A stretch of 64,000 nt of DNA. Source: Pseudomonas sp. CHM02. Lineage in GTDB: Bacteria > Pseudomonadota > Gammaproteobacteria > Pseudomonadales > Pseudomonadaceae. The position numbers were made by a program, and so were the translations under genes. The notes under the pieces were generated by a model. It did not search any database. It was not told the DNA's origin and saw only the letters and a list, made by a program, of their open reading frames with translations. Positions 37,219 through 46,008 of the stretch are shown here, one piece after another; position 1 is the stretch's first letter, and each line of letters starts with the position of its first letter. Where the stretch lies: NCBI RefSeq assembly GCF_000612585.1, contig NZ_JFCA01000007.1:62001-126000 (forward strand), in the 5' to 3' direction.

Positions 37219-38130
37219 TCAAACGTCCGCCCGCCATCCCTCCAGCGTCCGCCACAACTTCCGCATCGTCGGGTTCTGGTTTTCAATCGCGCAATACGAG
37301 CGTATCTCCAGCCGCGTACTCCATTCCTCCCCTCCGGCGCGCACCAGCACACCGCGCTCCAGCTCATCCACCACCGCGCTCTGCGGTAGCCACGCCACGC
37401 CGTAGCCTTCGATGGCCATGCGCATCAGCAGCATGGCCATGTCGGCTTCGTAGCAGCGCTCCAGCACGGCGGGCGCAGGGCTGTTCTTGATCACGATTTC
37501 CGCCACGCGCCCCAGGAACGTGGTGGCGGTGTATGCCAAATGCGGGACGGGTTTGCCTGCATTTCCCGGCAGGCGATACAACGGTCGGCCGCGTTTGTCC
37601 GGGGCGCACAACGGGATGAACGCATCGTGCCCCAAGGCCAGGCTGCCGAAGCGTTGCGGGTCCAGCAGGATCGGCGCCAGCGGGTGGTGGTAGACGATCA
37701 TCAGGTCGCAGCTGCCTTCTTCCAGCGCAATCACCGCGTCATGGATATTCGCCGCCACCACCCGTGCGTTGAACTGCTCGGTCTGGCGCTGGAACTGCGC
37801 GAGCCACTTGGGCAGGAAGGTCATCGACAGGCTGTGGCCGGCGGTCACCTGGATCGAGCGCCCCGGCATGCGCTCCACTTCGCGCAGGCTGGCGCGCAAG
37901 CGCATCAGGCCGGCGAGGGCGTCGCGGCTTTCGCTGCAGAAAGCAACGCCTGCGGCAGTGAGTTGCACCGGGTAGGTGCCGCGGTCGACCAGTTCGACAC
38001 CCACCCATTCCTCCAGTGAACGAATGCGCCGTGACAACGCCGATTGCGTCACGCAGCGCACTTCGGCGGCGCGGGAGAAGTTCTTCCACTCGGCGATGGC
38101 CAAGAGGTCGTCCAACCATTTGATCTGCAT
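37219..38130 (-). CDS. LysR family regulator, divergent from symporter/racemase operon
   Basis: A 303-residue LysR protein. Its winged helix at ~1-60 ('NFSRAAEVRCVTQSALSRRIRSLEEW') is followed by an effector domain in which 'GHSLSMTFLPKWLAQF' and 'AIEGYGVAWLPQSAV' are conserved landmarks. GGAG lies 7 nt before the ATG. Its start faces the symporter start across 173 nt, so it probably regulates dicarboxylate/amino-acid uptake and the racemase. Confidence 0.88.
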   Translation of the reverse strand: MQIKWLDDLLAIAEWKNFSRAAEVRCVTQSALSRRIRSLEEWVGVELVDRGTYPVQLTAAGVAFCSESRDALAGLMRLRASLREVERMPGRSIQVTAGHSLSMTFLPKWLAQFQRQTEQFNARVVAANIHDAVIALEEGSCDLMIVYHHPLAPILLDPQRFGSLALGHDAFIPLCAPDKRGRPLYRLPGNAGKPVPHLAYTATTFLGRVAEIVIKNSPAPAVLERCYEADMAMLLMRMAIEGYGVAWLPQSAVVDELERGVLVRAGGEEWSTRLEIRSYCAIENQNPTMRKLWRTLEGWRADV

Positions 38131-38187
38131 GCCGGTTCTCCAGGCGATGAGCCCCGAGTGTATGCCGCCGCGCCAAAGTGGGGCTGG

Positions 38188-38212
38188 GCTTTTTGCAAAC
38201 TATTCCAAAAGC
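38188..38212. promoter_or_regulatory. Candidate LysR dyad upstream of the symporter gene
   Basis: GCTTTT (38188-38193), 13 nt, then AAAAGC (38207-38212) in the divergent region. The arms are short and AT-rich, so the assignment is tentative. Confidence 0.35.
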
Positions 38213-38303
38213 GCATGGGGTTAGCCGGATTACTCATCATGGCGGCCGGGGCGCGTCCCTAGAATCGGCGGCAGACAACAAAAGCCATCTGAGGGCCGCA
38301 CCT

Positions 38304-39566
38304 GTGAAGAAGAACAAACTCCCCCGTCGCATTGCAGTCGGCATCGCCCTGGGCGTGCTGGTGGGTTGGGCGTGTCACCACTATGCAGGGAGCGAGCAGG
38401 CCGCCAAGGAGCTGGCCGGATACTTTTCGATGGTCACCGATATTTTCCTGCGCATGATCAAGATGATCATTGCGCCGCTGGTGTTCGCCACCCTGGTGGG
38501 CGGCATCGCGAGCATGGGCAGTTCGCGCTCGGTAGGGCGCATCGGCTTGCGTGCGATGCTGTGGTTTGTCACGGCGTCGCTGGTCTCGCTGATGCTCGGC
38601 ATGGCCCTGGTCAACCTGTTCCAGCCGGGCGCCGGGCTGAACATGCAGGTGGTGCAGCACGCGACGGCGGCAGTACCGGTCAACACCGGGGACTTCAGCC
38701 TCAAGACCTTTATCAGCCACGTGTTCCCGCGCAGCATTGCCGAGGCAATGGCCAACAACGAGATCCTGCAGATCGTGGTGTTTTCGCTGTTCTTCGGCTT
38801 CGCCCTGGCGGGCGTCAAGCGCGCCGGCTACACACGTATCACCGACACCGTGGACGAACTGGCCAAGGTGATGTTCAAGATCACTGACTACGTCATGGCC
38901 TTCGCGCCAATCGGCGTGTTTGCCGCGATTGCCTCGGCGATCACCACCAATGGCCTGGGCCTGCTGGCGGATTACGCCAAGCTGATCGCCGAGTTCTACC
39001 TGGGCATCGCCTTGCTGTGGGTGCTGCTGTTCGCTGCCGGCTACCTGTTTCTCGGGCGTTCGGTGTTCACTCTCGGCAAGCTGATCCGCGAGCCGATCCT
39101 GCTGGCGTTTTCCACCGCGAGCAGTGAGTCGGCCTACCCCAAAACCATGGAAGCGCTGGAGAAGTTCGGGGCTCCAAAACGGGTCTCCAGTTTCGTATTG
39201 CCGCTGGGTTATTCCTTCAACCTCGACGGTTCGATGATGTACCAGGCGTTCGCCATCATGTTCATCGCCCAGGCGTACAACATCGACCTGAGCTTCACTC
39301 AGCAACTGCTGATTTTGCTCACGCTGATGATCACCAGCAAAGGCATGGCCGGTGTGGCGCGGGCGTCGGTCGTGGTGGTGGCCGCGACCTTGCCGATGTT
39401 CAACCTGCCCGAAGCCGGGCTGCTGCTGATCATCGGCATCGACCAGTTCCTCGACATGGCGCGCACCGCCACCAACGTGGTGGGCAATAGCATCGCCACG
39501 GCCGTGGTCGCAAAATCCGAGACCGAAGACGAACCCGCTGAACTGCCGCAGGGTGTGCGCGCATGA
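38304..39566 (+). CDS. Dicarboxylate/amino acid:cation symporter (DAACS family)
   Basis: A 420-residue inner-membrane symporter related to GltP/DctA. It shows 'MIKMIIAPLVFATLVGGIASMG', the serine-rich hairpin 'FSTASSESAYPKTME' (~268-282), the NLDGSMMY motif and 'DQFLDMARTATNVVGN' of the substrate and cation site. The GTG at 38304 is chosen because GAGG is 9 nt upstream; the longer frame would begin inside the promoter region. It is coupled to the downstream racemase by a 4-nt overlap, so it probably imports an acidic amino acid such as aspartate or glutamate. Confidence 0.9.
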   Translation: MKKNKLPRRIAVGIALGVLVGWACHHYAGSEQAAKELAGYFSMVTDIFLRMIKMIIAPLVFATLVGGIASMGSSRSVGRIGLRAMLWFVTASLVSLMLGMALVNLFQPGAGLNMQVVQHATAAVPVNTGDFSLKTFISHVFPRSIAEAMANNEILQIVVFSLFFGFALAGVKRAGYTRITDTVDELAKVMFKITDYVMAFAPIGVFAAIASAITTNGLGLLADYAKLIAEFYLGIALLWVLLFAAGYLFLGRSVFTLGKLIREPILLAFSTASSESAYPKTMEALEKFGAPKRVSSFVLPLGYSFNLDGSMMYQAFAIMFIAQAYNIDLSFTQQLLILLTLMITSKGMAGVARASVVVVAATLPMFNLPEAGLLLIIGIDQFLDMARTATNVVGNSIATAVVAKSETEDEPAELPQGVRA

Positions 39567-41014
39567 GTACCACGTCCCGGCTGGGTATCGTCGGCGGGCT
39601 TGGCTCGCTGGCGGGCGGCGATCTGTTCTACAAGCTGGTCAAGTCCCGCGCGGTGCTGGAGGACCAGGGCCGCTATCACTTCCTGTTCGAGCAGCACCCG
39701 TTCAAGGACGTGCTGCTGCCCCTGGACCGCAACGCGAGCATGACCGCGCGCAAGTTCTATGTGTTCCAGGTGTGCAAGACCTTTGAAAACAGTGGCGTGG
39801 ACTCGGTGCTGCTGCCGTGTTTCGCCAGCCAGACCTTTCGCGACGAAATCCAGCAGGAACTGGATATTCCCGTGCTGGACATGATGCAGGCGCTCGTCGA
39901 GCACATCACCCGCAGCATCGCGCCAGGTACCACCCTGGGCGTGATCGCTTCGGACTTTGTGCGCCGCTGCGGCGTGTTTGAACAGCGTCTCGGCCCGCAC
40001 TTCACGTTGGTTTATCCAGAGGACGACGCCCAGGTCGCGTTGATGGCGGCGATGTACGGCGTCAACGGTATCAAGGATGGCTACCTCGACGGCGTGCCGC
40101 TGGAGTCGGTGTACCAGGCGTGCCTGTCGGTGCAAGGGCAGGGCGCCACGGTGATCGTACCGGGCATGACCGAGCTGTCACTGGTCTGCGGCGAACTGCA
40201 ACGCCGTGGCCTCAGCGTGCTCGACATCAACCAGATCTACGCCGAGTTCGCCACCCAGGCTGACGCCCCGGCGCGCCAGCCACCGTTCAAGCTGGGCATT
40301 GTCGGCGGCGTCGGCCCGGCTGCCACCGTCGACTTCATGGGCAAGGTGGTCGCCCACACCCCGGCCGGCAAGGACCAGGACCATATCAAGATGGTGGTGG
40401 AGCAAAACCCGCAGATTCCCGACCGCACCGCCAACCTGCTGCGCGACGAAACCGACCCGACCCTGGCGCTGTACGCCACCTGCAAACGCCTGGAAAGCGC
40501 CGGTGTCCACGCCATCGCCATCCCGTGCAACACCGCCCACGCCTATGTCGAGCGCATCCAGGCGCACCTGCGCGTGCCCATCGTCAACATGCTCAGCGAG
40601 ACCGTGGAGTGGATCGTGCACACCTACGGCAGTGGCCAGGCCGTGGGCTTGCTGGCGACTTCCGGCACCTTGCAAAGCCAGGTCTACCACCAGGCCGCGC
40701 GGCGTTCGGGCTTGCAACTCATCACCCCAGGTTTTGATTATCAGGCGTTGGTGATGGCGGCGATCTACGGCGAGCGGGGGATCAAGGCGGGGTTTACCGA
40801 GGGCGTGTGCCGTGAACAGTTGCTGCTGGCGGCGGAGCACTTGTGCGAACAGGGGGCGAAGGTGTTGATTCTCGGCTGTACGGAGCTGCCGTTGGTGCTG
40901 GCGCATTGTGAAGTGGTTGAGATCGGTGCCCACCGGGTCGCCTTGGTTGATCCCACAACAGTCCTTGCGCGCCGGTGTGTGAGCCTTTCGTCGGGGGCTC
41001 ATCGCATCGGATAA
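39563..41014 (+). CDS. Tandem aspartate/glutamate racemase-family protein with a degenerate first half
   Basis: A 483-residue protein made of two Asp/Glu racemase units, where one ~230-residue unit is usual. Each unit begins with the LGIVGG motif ('RLGIVGGLGSLAGGD' at ~6; 'KLGIVGGVGPAATVD' at ~243). The second unit has both catalytic cysteines (Cys322 in PCNTAH and Cys439 in GCTELPL). The first keeps Cys86 (LPCFASQ) but has methionine (Met202, GMTELSL) at the second position, so it probably cannot racemise by the two-base mechanism. The C half could be the active racemase and the N half structural or regulatory. The ATG overlaps the symporter stop. Confidence 0.85.
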   Translation: MSTTSRLGIVGGLGSLAGGDLFYKLVKSRAVLEDQGRYHFLFEQHPFKDVLLPLDRNASMTARKFYVFQVCKTFENSGVDSVLLPCFASQTFRDEIQQELDIPVLDMMQALVEHITRSIAPGTTLGVIASDFVRRCGVFEQRLGPHFTLVYPEDDAQVALMAAMYGVNGIKDGYLDGVPLESVYQACLSVQGQGATVIVPGMTELSLVCGELQRRGLSVLDINQIYAEFATQADAPARQPPFKLGIVGGVGPAATVDFMGKVVAHTPAGKDQDHIKMVVEQNPQIPDRTANLLRDETDPTLALYATCKRLESAGVHAIAIPCNTAHAYVERIQAHLRVPIVNMLSETVEWIVHTYGSGQAVGLLATSGTLQSQVYHQAARRSGLQLITPGFDYQALVMAAIYGERGIKAGFTEGVCREQLLLAAEHLCEQGAKVLILGCTELPLVLAHCEVVEIGAHRVALVDPTTVLARRCVSLSSGAHRIG

Positions 41015-41032
41015 AATTTTTTGTGGGCGCCG

Positions 41033-41060
41033 CTTGAAAATTTATCGCCTGAACCTACTT
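41033..41060 (+). promoter_or_regulatory. Heat-shock (sigma-32) promoter of ibpA
   Basis: CTTGAAA (41033-41039), a 14-nt spacer and CCTACTT (41054-41060) resemble the sigma-32 consensus CTTGAAA / CCCCATNT. They lie upstream of a small heat-shock gene. Confidence 0.6.
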
Positions 41061-41128
41061 AGGTTTTACGCGATGCCGCATGCGGGTCGCGTATCAAATC
41101 ACTTGGAGAAACCTCAGGAGATTTTGCA
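41061..41128 (+). promoter_or_regulatory. ROSE-like RNA thermometer in the ibpA leader
   Basis: The 68-nt leader can form a first stem ACGCGA / TCGCGT (41068-41092 region) and, next to the start, CUUGG (41102-41106) pairing with UCAGG (41114-41118). The second stem covers the first three bases of the AGGAG Shine-Dalgarno (41116-41120) through weak U-G pairs, the layout of ROSE elements that melt on warming. Pairing was judged by eye. Confidence 0.55.
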
Positions 41129-41587
41129 ATGGCTACTACTCTTTCCTTGGCCCCACTGTTCCGCCACTCCGTCGGCTTTGACCGGTTCAACGACCTTTTC
41201 GAATCGGCGCTTCGCAGCGAGGCCGGTACCACCTACCCACCGCACAATGTCGAAAAGCACGGTGACGATCATTACCGGATCGTGATCGCGGCTGCAGGCC
41301 TGGTGGAAGATGACCTGGAAATCCAGGTGGAAAAGGGCGTGTTGACCGTCGCCGGCGGCAAGCGCGAACACAACGAGGGCATCACCTACCTGCACCAAGG
41401 CATCGCCCAGCGTGCGTTCCGCCTGTCGTTCCGCCTGGTCGACCACATCGAAGTGCAGGGCGCACAGCTTTCCAATGGTTTACTGAGCATCGATCTGCTC
41501 AGGGTCGTACCAGAGGAAGCCAAGCCCAAACGCATTGCGATTGGTGATGCTGCCAAGGCTGATGTGAAATCCATCAGCGAGCAGTGA
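41129..41587 (+). CDS. ibpA: Small heat-shock protein IbpA (Hsp20)
   Basis: A 152-residue alpha-crystallin-type chaperone that binds unfolding proteins and aggregates in the cytoplasm. The N-terminus 'LAPLFRHSVGFDRFNDLFESAL' (slightly over residues 7-28) is characteristic of Pseudomonas IbpA. The crystallin domain spans ~38-128 ('YRIVIAAAGLVEDDLEIQVEKG', 'HQGIAQRAFRLSFRL'). AGGAG is 8 nt before the ATG and partly base-paired in the leader. The gene is monocistronic, with its own heat-shock promoter and a strong terminator. Confidence 0.95.
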   Translation: MATTLSLAPLFRHSVGFDRFNDLFESALRSEAGTTYPPHNVEKHGDDHYRIVIAAAGLVEDDLEIQVEKGVLTVAGGKREHNEGITYLHQGIAQRAFRLSFRLVDHIEVQGAQLSNGLLSIDLLRVVPEEAKPKRIAIGDAAKADVKSISEQ

Positions 41588-41596
41588 GTTGAAATG

Positions 41597-41626
41597 AATA
41601 AAGGCGCTCTGGGGAGCGCCTTTATT
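41597..41626 (+). terminator. Rho-independent terminator after ibpA
   Basis: AATAAAGGCGCTC pairs with GAGCGCCTTTATT, a 13-bp stem with a TGGG loop, followed by TT. Confidence 0.9.
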
Positions 41627-41862
41627 TTGGCCCGATGATTAACTGTCATTTTTGCCCATAGTGAGAAGCGCAGAGCCTTTCTTCTCCGATTGATAGGTGG
41701 GCAAGTGCTGCGGGTCTGATCCCGGACACCGGCAGGCTTGCAGCGATTTTTCGCCTCTACTGTTCAAGTTCATATTTTTAAAGTATCCAAACCCCGTTAT
41801 TTAGATATTTTTCATAGGTCGACAGCGCTGATAGGCTCGTAAAAAAACAAGAGAAGCCGGCC

Positions 41863-42915
41863 ATGTCCATAAGCCTGTCCACCAAACCCTTCACCACACT
41901 CCTGGCCACGTTGGCGTTGATGGGCACGCTGACCAGTTGCGCCAAGGTCGATGTGCACAGCGACACCGCCGACAAACCCGAGGCCGATGCCCGCCAGGTC
42001 CTGCGCCTGGGCCACGATGGCAGTGCCTATCCATTCCTGGTGTATGCCAACGCCGACCTCTATAACCCGCCCAGCACGATTGAACGCGCCGTGGTGATCG
42101 TGCATGGCGTGCAGCGCGACGGCGACCAGTACTTCAAGACCGGCCGCAAATTGCTGGGCAATGCCCATCTGCAAAATACCCTGTTGCTGGCGCCGAATTT
42201 CCTCACGCCCACCGACTCGGGCGTCAGCGATGACATGCCGCTGTGGCCTCGCGACAAGTGGATGCACGGTATCGAGTCCCAGTTCGGCCACAAGGGCATT
42301 CCGGCGTTCCAGGTGCTGGACGATGTGGTCGCCTATCTGTCCGACCGCCAGCGTTACCCGGCGCTCAAGGAAATCGTGATGGTCAGCCACTCGGCGGGCG
42401 CGCAGTTGATGCAGCGCTACGCGGTGGTGAATGACCTGGACGGCGGCCTCAAGGCCCATGGCCTTACCATCCGCTATGTCGTCGCCAGCCCGTCGAGCTA
42501 CGTGTATTTCGAGGAAAGCCGCCTGCAGGACGGCGTGTTCAAGCCGGTGGTGACGGTGATGTGCCCCAGCTACAGCCGCTATCGCTACGGTATCGACGGC
42601 GCTCCCGCGTACCTGCTCAACCAGCACCTGACCAGCCGCCAGCTGTTTGCCCGCTATGCCGCGCGCGACATCACCTACCTGGTCGGTGCCCAGGACAACA
42701 ACCCTACCAGCCGGGTGCTCGACAGTTCCTGCGGGGCCAATTACCAAGGCGCGACGCGGTTGGATCGTCAGCTCAACTACGTGAGCTACGAGCAGTTCCT
42801 GTCGAACCAATGGCAGATTCCTTTGCGTCATCCGCAGCACACCATCGCGGGGATCGGCCACAACGCGGCGCGGTTGCTGGGCGATAAAACCGTCGCGCGG
42901 ATGCTGTTTCCCTGA
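41863..42915 (+). CDS. Lipoprotein alpha/beta hydrolase
   Basis: A 350-residue protein with a lipoprotein signal peptide (lipobox LTSC, lipidated Cys26), so it is probably membrane-anchored in the periplasm or on the outer membrane. It has an alpha/beta-hydrolase fold: 'AVVIVHGVQRDG', a nucleophile in VSHSAGA (Ser177), and candidate acid and base residues in 'GAQDNNP' and 'GIGHNAARL'. The substrate is unknown. It ends 53 nt before the TpsB-porin fusion on the same strand, so it may be the first gene of the secretion operon; no terminator lies between them. Confidence 0.82.
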   Translation: MSISLSTKPFTTLLATLALMGTLTSCAKVDVHSDTADKPEADARQVLRLGHDGSAYPFLVYANADLYNPPSTIERAVVIVHGVQRDGDQYFKTGRKLLGNAHLQNTLLLAPNFLTPTDSGVSDDMPLWPRDKWMHGIESQFGHKGIPAFQVLDDVVAYLSDRQRYPALKEIVMVSHSAGAQLMQRYAVVNDLDGGLKAHGLTIRYVVASPSSYVYFEESRLQDGVFKPVVTVMCPSYSRYRYGIDGAPAYLLNQHLTSRQLFARYAARDITYLVGAQDNNPTSRVLDSSCGANYQGATRLDRQLNYVSYEQFLSNQWQIPLRHPQHTIAGIGHNAARLLGDKTVARMLFP

Positions 42916-42968
42916 GTTCATCGCTGTAGCCCGACACTGCGTCTCGATAAAAACAATAAGAGAACTGT

Positions 42969-45900
42969 ATGAGCCCACACTTCCCCTCCACCCGGGCGCC
43001 GCGCGCCTGGGGGCCTGGCGCACTGTCGCTGCTGGCCGTTGCCCTGATCGCCGCCCAGGCCCAGGCCGATACGCTGCCATCGTCCGGCACCCTGTTCGAT
43101 AACAGCCGCTCGGTGCTGCGCCCCACGGACAACGTGCAGCCCGCGCCACCCGGCAGCGTGCGCATCGAAAGCCAGGGGGATGAGCCCGCCCCCAAGGCCA
43201 GCACCTCGACCCTGCAACTGCAGGTCAAGCGCTTCGTGGTGAAAGGCAATCGCGAACTTAATGACAGCCAGGTGCAAGCCGTGCTGCAACCCTACGTGGG
43301 CAAGACCCTCGGCCTGGATGGATTGCGCGAGGCGGCGGCGCAGGTCACGACGCTGTACCGGTCGCGGGGTTACCTGGTGGCCCGGGCCTACCTGCCGGCC
43401 CAGGACATTCAAAATGGCCAGGTTGTCGTCGGCGTGTCCGAAGGCGTGATCGGCCAGGTCAGCACCTTGCCCGATGCCAATGTGCGCCTGCGCCCCGGCG
43501 TGCAGCAGCAATTCGTCAACGCCTTGCCGACCGGCACGATCATTCGCGAACAGGACCTGGAGCGCGTGCTGTTGCGCCTGTCCGACATCACCGGGGTGTC
43601 CGTGCATGCGGTCCTGCGTCCCTCGCAGCAACCCGGCGCTGCCGATATCGTGCTCAAGCTCAGCGAAATGACCGCCTGGACCGCCCGCGCCGCCATCGAC
43701 AACTACGGCAACTACTACACCGGCTCGAACCGGCTGACCTCCAGCGTCAGCCTCAATGATGCGCTGGGCATCGGCGAGAGTTTTACCGTCACCTCGCAGA
43801 ACTCCTTCGAAGGCCTGGACATCAAGGGCGTCGGCTATCAGCAGCCGCTGGGCGCCACGGGGATCTCGGTGGGCGCCAACTACGCCGAGCTGGAATACAG
43901 CATCGGCAAGAACCTCAAGGGCCTGGACGCGGACGGCACCGCCGAGGTGTCTTCAGTGTTTATCAACAGCGCATTGCTGCGCTCGCGGGACAGCAATATC
44001 AGCCTCAACCTGGCTGAAGATCACCGTCGCTTCGAGGACTCGGCGGGCGGTTTCACGGTGAACAAATCCGCGGTGTTCCGCAGTGCCACGCTGTACGGCA
44101 ACTGGCGTGATGACTGGCAGGGCAACAACGCCTGGAGCTTGTCCTACGGCATCGGCGACCTGGACAAAAACACCGCCGCCGACGCGGCCCTCGATGCGCT
44201 GACGGCCAACGCGGCCGGGCGCTACAAGAAGGCCAATGCGAACTTCAGTCGCCTGCAATACCTGGGCAACGGCTATTCGCTGTTCGGCTCGCTGACCGGC
44301 CAGTGGGCCGACAAGAACCTTGATTCATCGGAAAAACTCAGCCTGGGTGGCCCCAATGGTGTGCGCGCGTATCCCGTCGGAGAGGTGGCCGGCGACGAAG
44401 GCATCCTCGGTCGGCTGGAGCTGCGCAAATACCTCGGCCGCTTCAACGGCGCGATTGCCGAGGGCACGCTGTTTGCCGATGCGGGCAAGGTCACCGTCAA
44501 CAAGAACCCGTGGGACAACAGCGACAACACCCTGACGCGCTACGGCTATGGTGTGGGCCTGAACCTCTACCACCGCGACCTGGTGATGAACGCCAGCCTG
44601 GCGTTCTCGCCCGGCGAAGACCCCGCCAGCGATGACCGCGCCGCCAAGCGCCTGTGGTTCTCCATTTCCGGTTCGCCCCAGGCGTTCGCCGGGTTGGCCA
44701 GTGACATCGGCTCCAAGGGCGAGGACTTCGAGGTGGCCGAAACCGATACCGTGATCTACGGCGATATCGGCATCGTCCCGGAGTACGTCGATCGTCACGG
44801 CGCAACCGCTGCAGCGCCCGCCGACCAAAGCCGCCTGGCCACGCCCAATGGGCGCAACATGGCCAGTTTCTGGCGGGCCCGCGACAACGTCTCGGCGATT
44901 GGTGTACACGGCGGCTACGGCCTGAGCGACGACTGGAAACTGCTGTGGCAACTCGAATACGGCATCTCGATGAACTACATCGAGAGCAACGACAAAACGC
45001 TGAACACATCGGCATCGCCCAGCACCAAGTTGCGCAACACCGGGGCGGCGTTCAACAACACCGACTACGGCACGCTGCTGTATGGCGTGTGGGACATGCC
45101 GATGAAAGAAGCCACCACGACCCTGGACCCGTTCAACGGCAAGACCAGCGCCGCGTACTTCAATATCATCGGTTCGCCTGGTTTCAGTGCCGGGTTGTCG
45201 ACCAACGTCAACGGCCCGCAAAGCTACAACGACACCGCCGTCAACGGCGATGCCGCGTTCAACCGGCGCCAGGCCGGCGTGGTGGAGTACTGGACGCCGG
45301 TGTGGAACGGCCTGCAACTCAAGCTGGCCTATTCGAACAACGGCATGCGCGCCGCCAGTGACGTGGACAAAGGCTATGTCTACGGCAGCAGCCTGACCTA
45401 CAACAACGGCGGCTTCACGGCCGTGGTCGCGGCCGAGCGGCATATCAACTACTTCGGCATTGCCGATCTGGGGCGCAATGCCCGCGGCCTGGGCAGCAGC
45501 ACCCACGTTACCGACGGCACTTCGTCGGATGACTTCAGCTTTCGCTACGGCCTGGCCTACGATTTTGGTGCCACCAAGCTCTCGGTGATCGCCGATGACT
45601 TGTCGTATTCCGAAGACGGGGTGATCAACAACAGCACGGCCTCCAGCGACCTGTCCAAGTACCGCCGCCGCGCCTATCTGCTGGGCGCGTCCCACAAGAT
45701 CGGCGCCTGGACCTTGAAGGCCAGCTACGGCAAGGCCCTGGCCGGCAAGTGCGAGATGATCCGCGCCACCCCGGTCGAGTGCGACACCCATGGCATGGGC
45801 GCCACCCAATACGCGATGGGCTTCAATTACAAGCTGACCAAGAACATCGACCTGTTCTCCCAGTACGTGCTGCTGAAAAACCAGTCCCTGGCCAACTACA

Positions 45901-45998
45901 ACTTCGCCTTGACCGGCGTGACGGCGGCCAGCGGCTACTCGCCCGGCGTGGGCACCACCATCACTGCCATCGGCACTGGCATCAACTATTCGTTCTGA
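42969..45998 (+). CDS. TpsB (ShlB/FhaC-type) transporter fused to a second porin-like beta-barrel
   Basis: A 1009-residue outer-membrane protein with a signal peptide (cleavage near AQA-DTL, ~34). Residues ~80-165 are a POTRA domain ('VKRFVVKGNRELNDSQVQAV'). The ShlB/FhaC barrel continues to ~574 with the conserved 'GVRAYPVGEVAGDEG' loop and ends 'LWFSISGSPQAF', like a normal TpsB. The frame then continues for another ~430 residues that resemble a trimeric Gram-negative porin ('VIYGDIGIVPEYVDRHG', 'YGLSDDWKLLWQLEYGI', 'GVVEYWTPVWNGLQLKLAYSN' in part) and end in a terminal-Phe barrel signal, GTGINYSF. Normal TpsB proteins are ~550-600 residues. It should secrete the TpsA product encoded 10 nt downstream. 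Confidence 0.85.
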   Translation: MSPHFPSTRAPRAWGPGALSLLAVALIAAQAQADTLPSSGTLFDNSRSVLRPTDNVQPAPPGSVRIESQGDEPAPKASTSTLQLQVKRFVVKGNRELNDSQVQAVLQPYVGKTLGLDGLREAAAQVTTLYRSRGYLVARAYLPAQDIQNGQVVVGVSEGVIGQVSTLPDANVRLRPGVQQQFVNALPTGTIIREQDLERVLLRLSDITGVSVHAVLRPSQQPGAADIVLKLSEMTAWTARAAIDNYGNYYTGSNRLTSSVSLNDALGIGESFTVTSQNSFEGLDIKGVGYQQPLGATGISVGANYAELEYSIGKNLKGLDADGTAEVSSVFINSALLRSRDSNISLNLAEDHRRFEDSAGGFTVNKSAVFRSATLYGNWRDDWQGNNAWSLSYGIGDLDKNTAADAALDALTANAAGRYKKANANFSRLQYLGNGYSLFGSLTGQWADKNLDSSEKLSLGGPNGVRAYPVGEVAGDEGILGRLELRKYLGRFNGAIAEGTLFADAGKVTVNKNPWDNSDNTLTRYGYGVGLNLYHRDLVMNASLAFSPGEDPASDDRAAKRLWFSISGSPQAFAGLASDIGSKGEDFEVAETDTVIYGDIGIVPEYVDRHGATAAAPADQSRLATPNGRNMASFWRARDNVSAIGVHGGYGLSDDWKLLWQLEYGISMNYIESNDKTLNTSASPSTKLRNTGAAFNNTDYGTLLYGVWDMPMKEATTTLDPFNGKTSAAYFNIIGSPGFSAGLSTNVNGPQSYNDTAVNGDAAFNRRQAGVVEYWTPVWNGLQLKLAYSNNGMRAASDVDKGYVYGSSLTYNNGGFTAVVAAERHINYFGIADLGRNARGLGSSTHVTDGTSSDDFSFRYGLAYDFGATKLSVIADDLSYSEDGVINNSTASSDLSKYRRRAYLLGASHKIGAWTLKASYGKALAGKCEMIRATPVECDTHGMGATQYAMGFNYKLTKNIDLFSQYVLLKNQSLANYNFALTGVTAASGYSPGVGTTITAIGTGINYSF

Positions 45999-46008
45999 GG
46001 AGAGGGCC

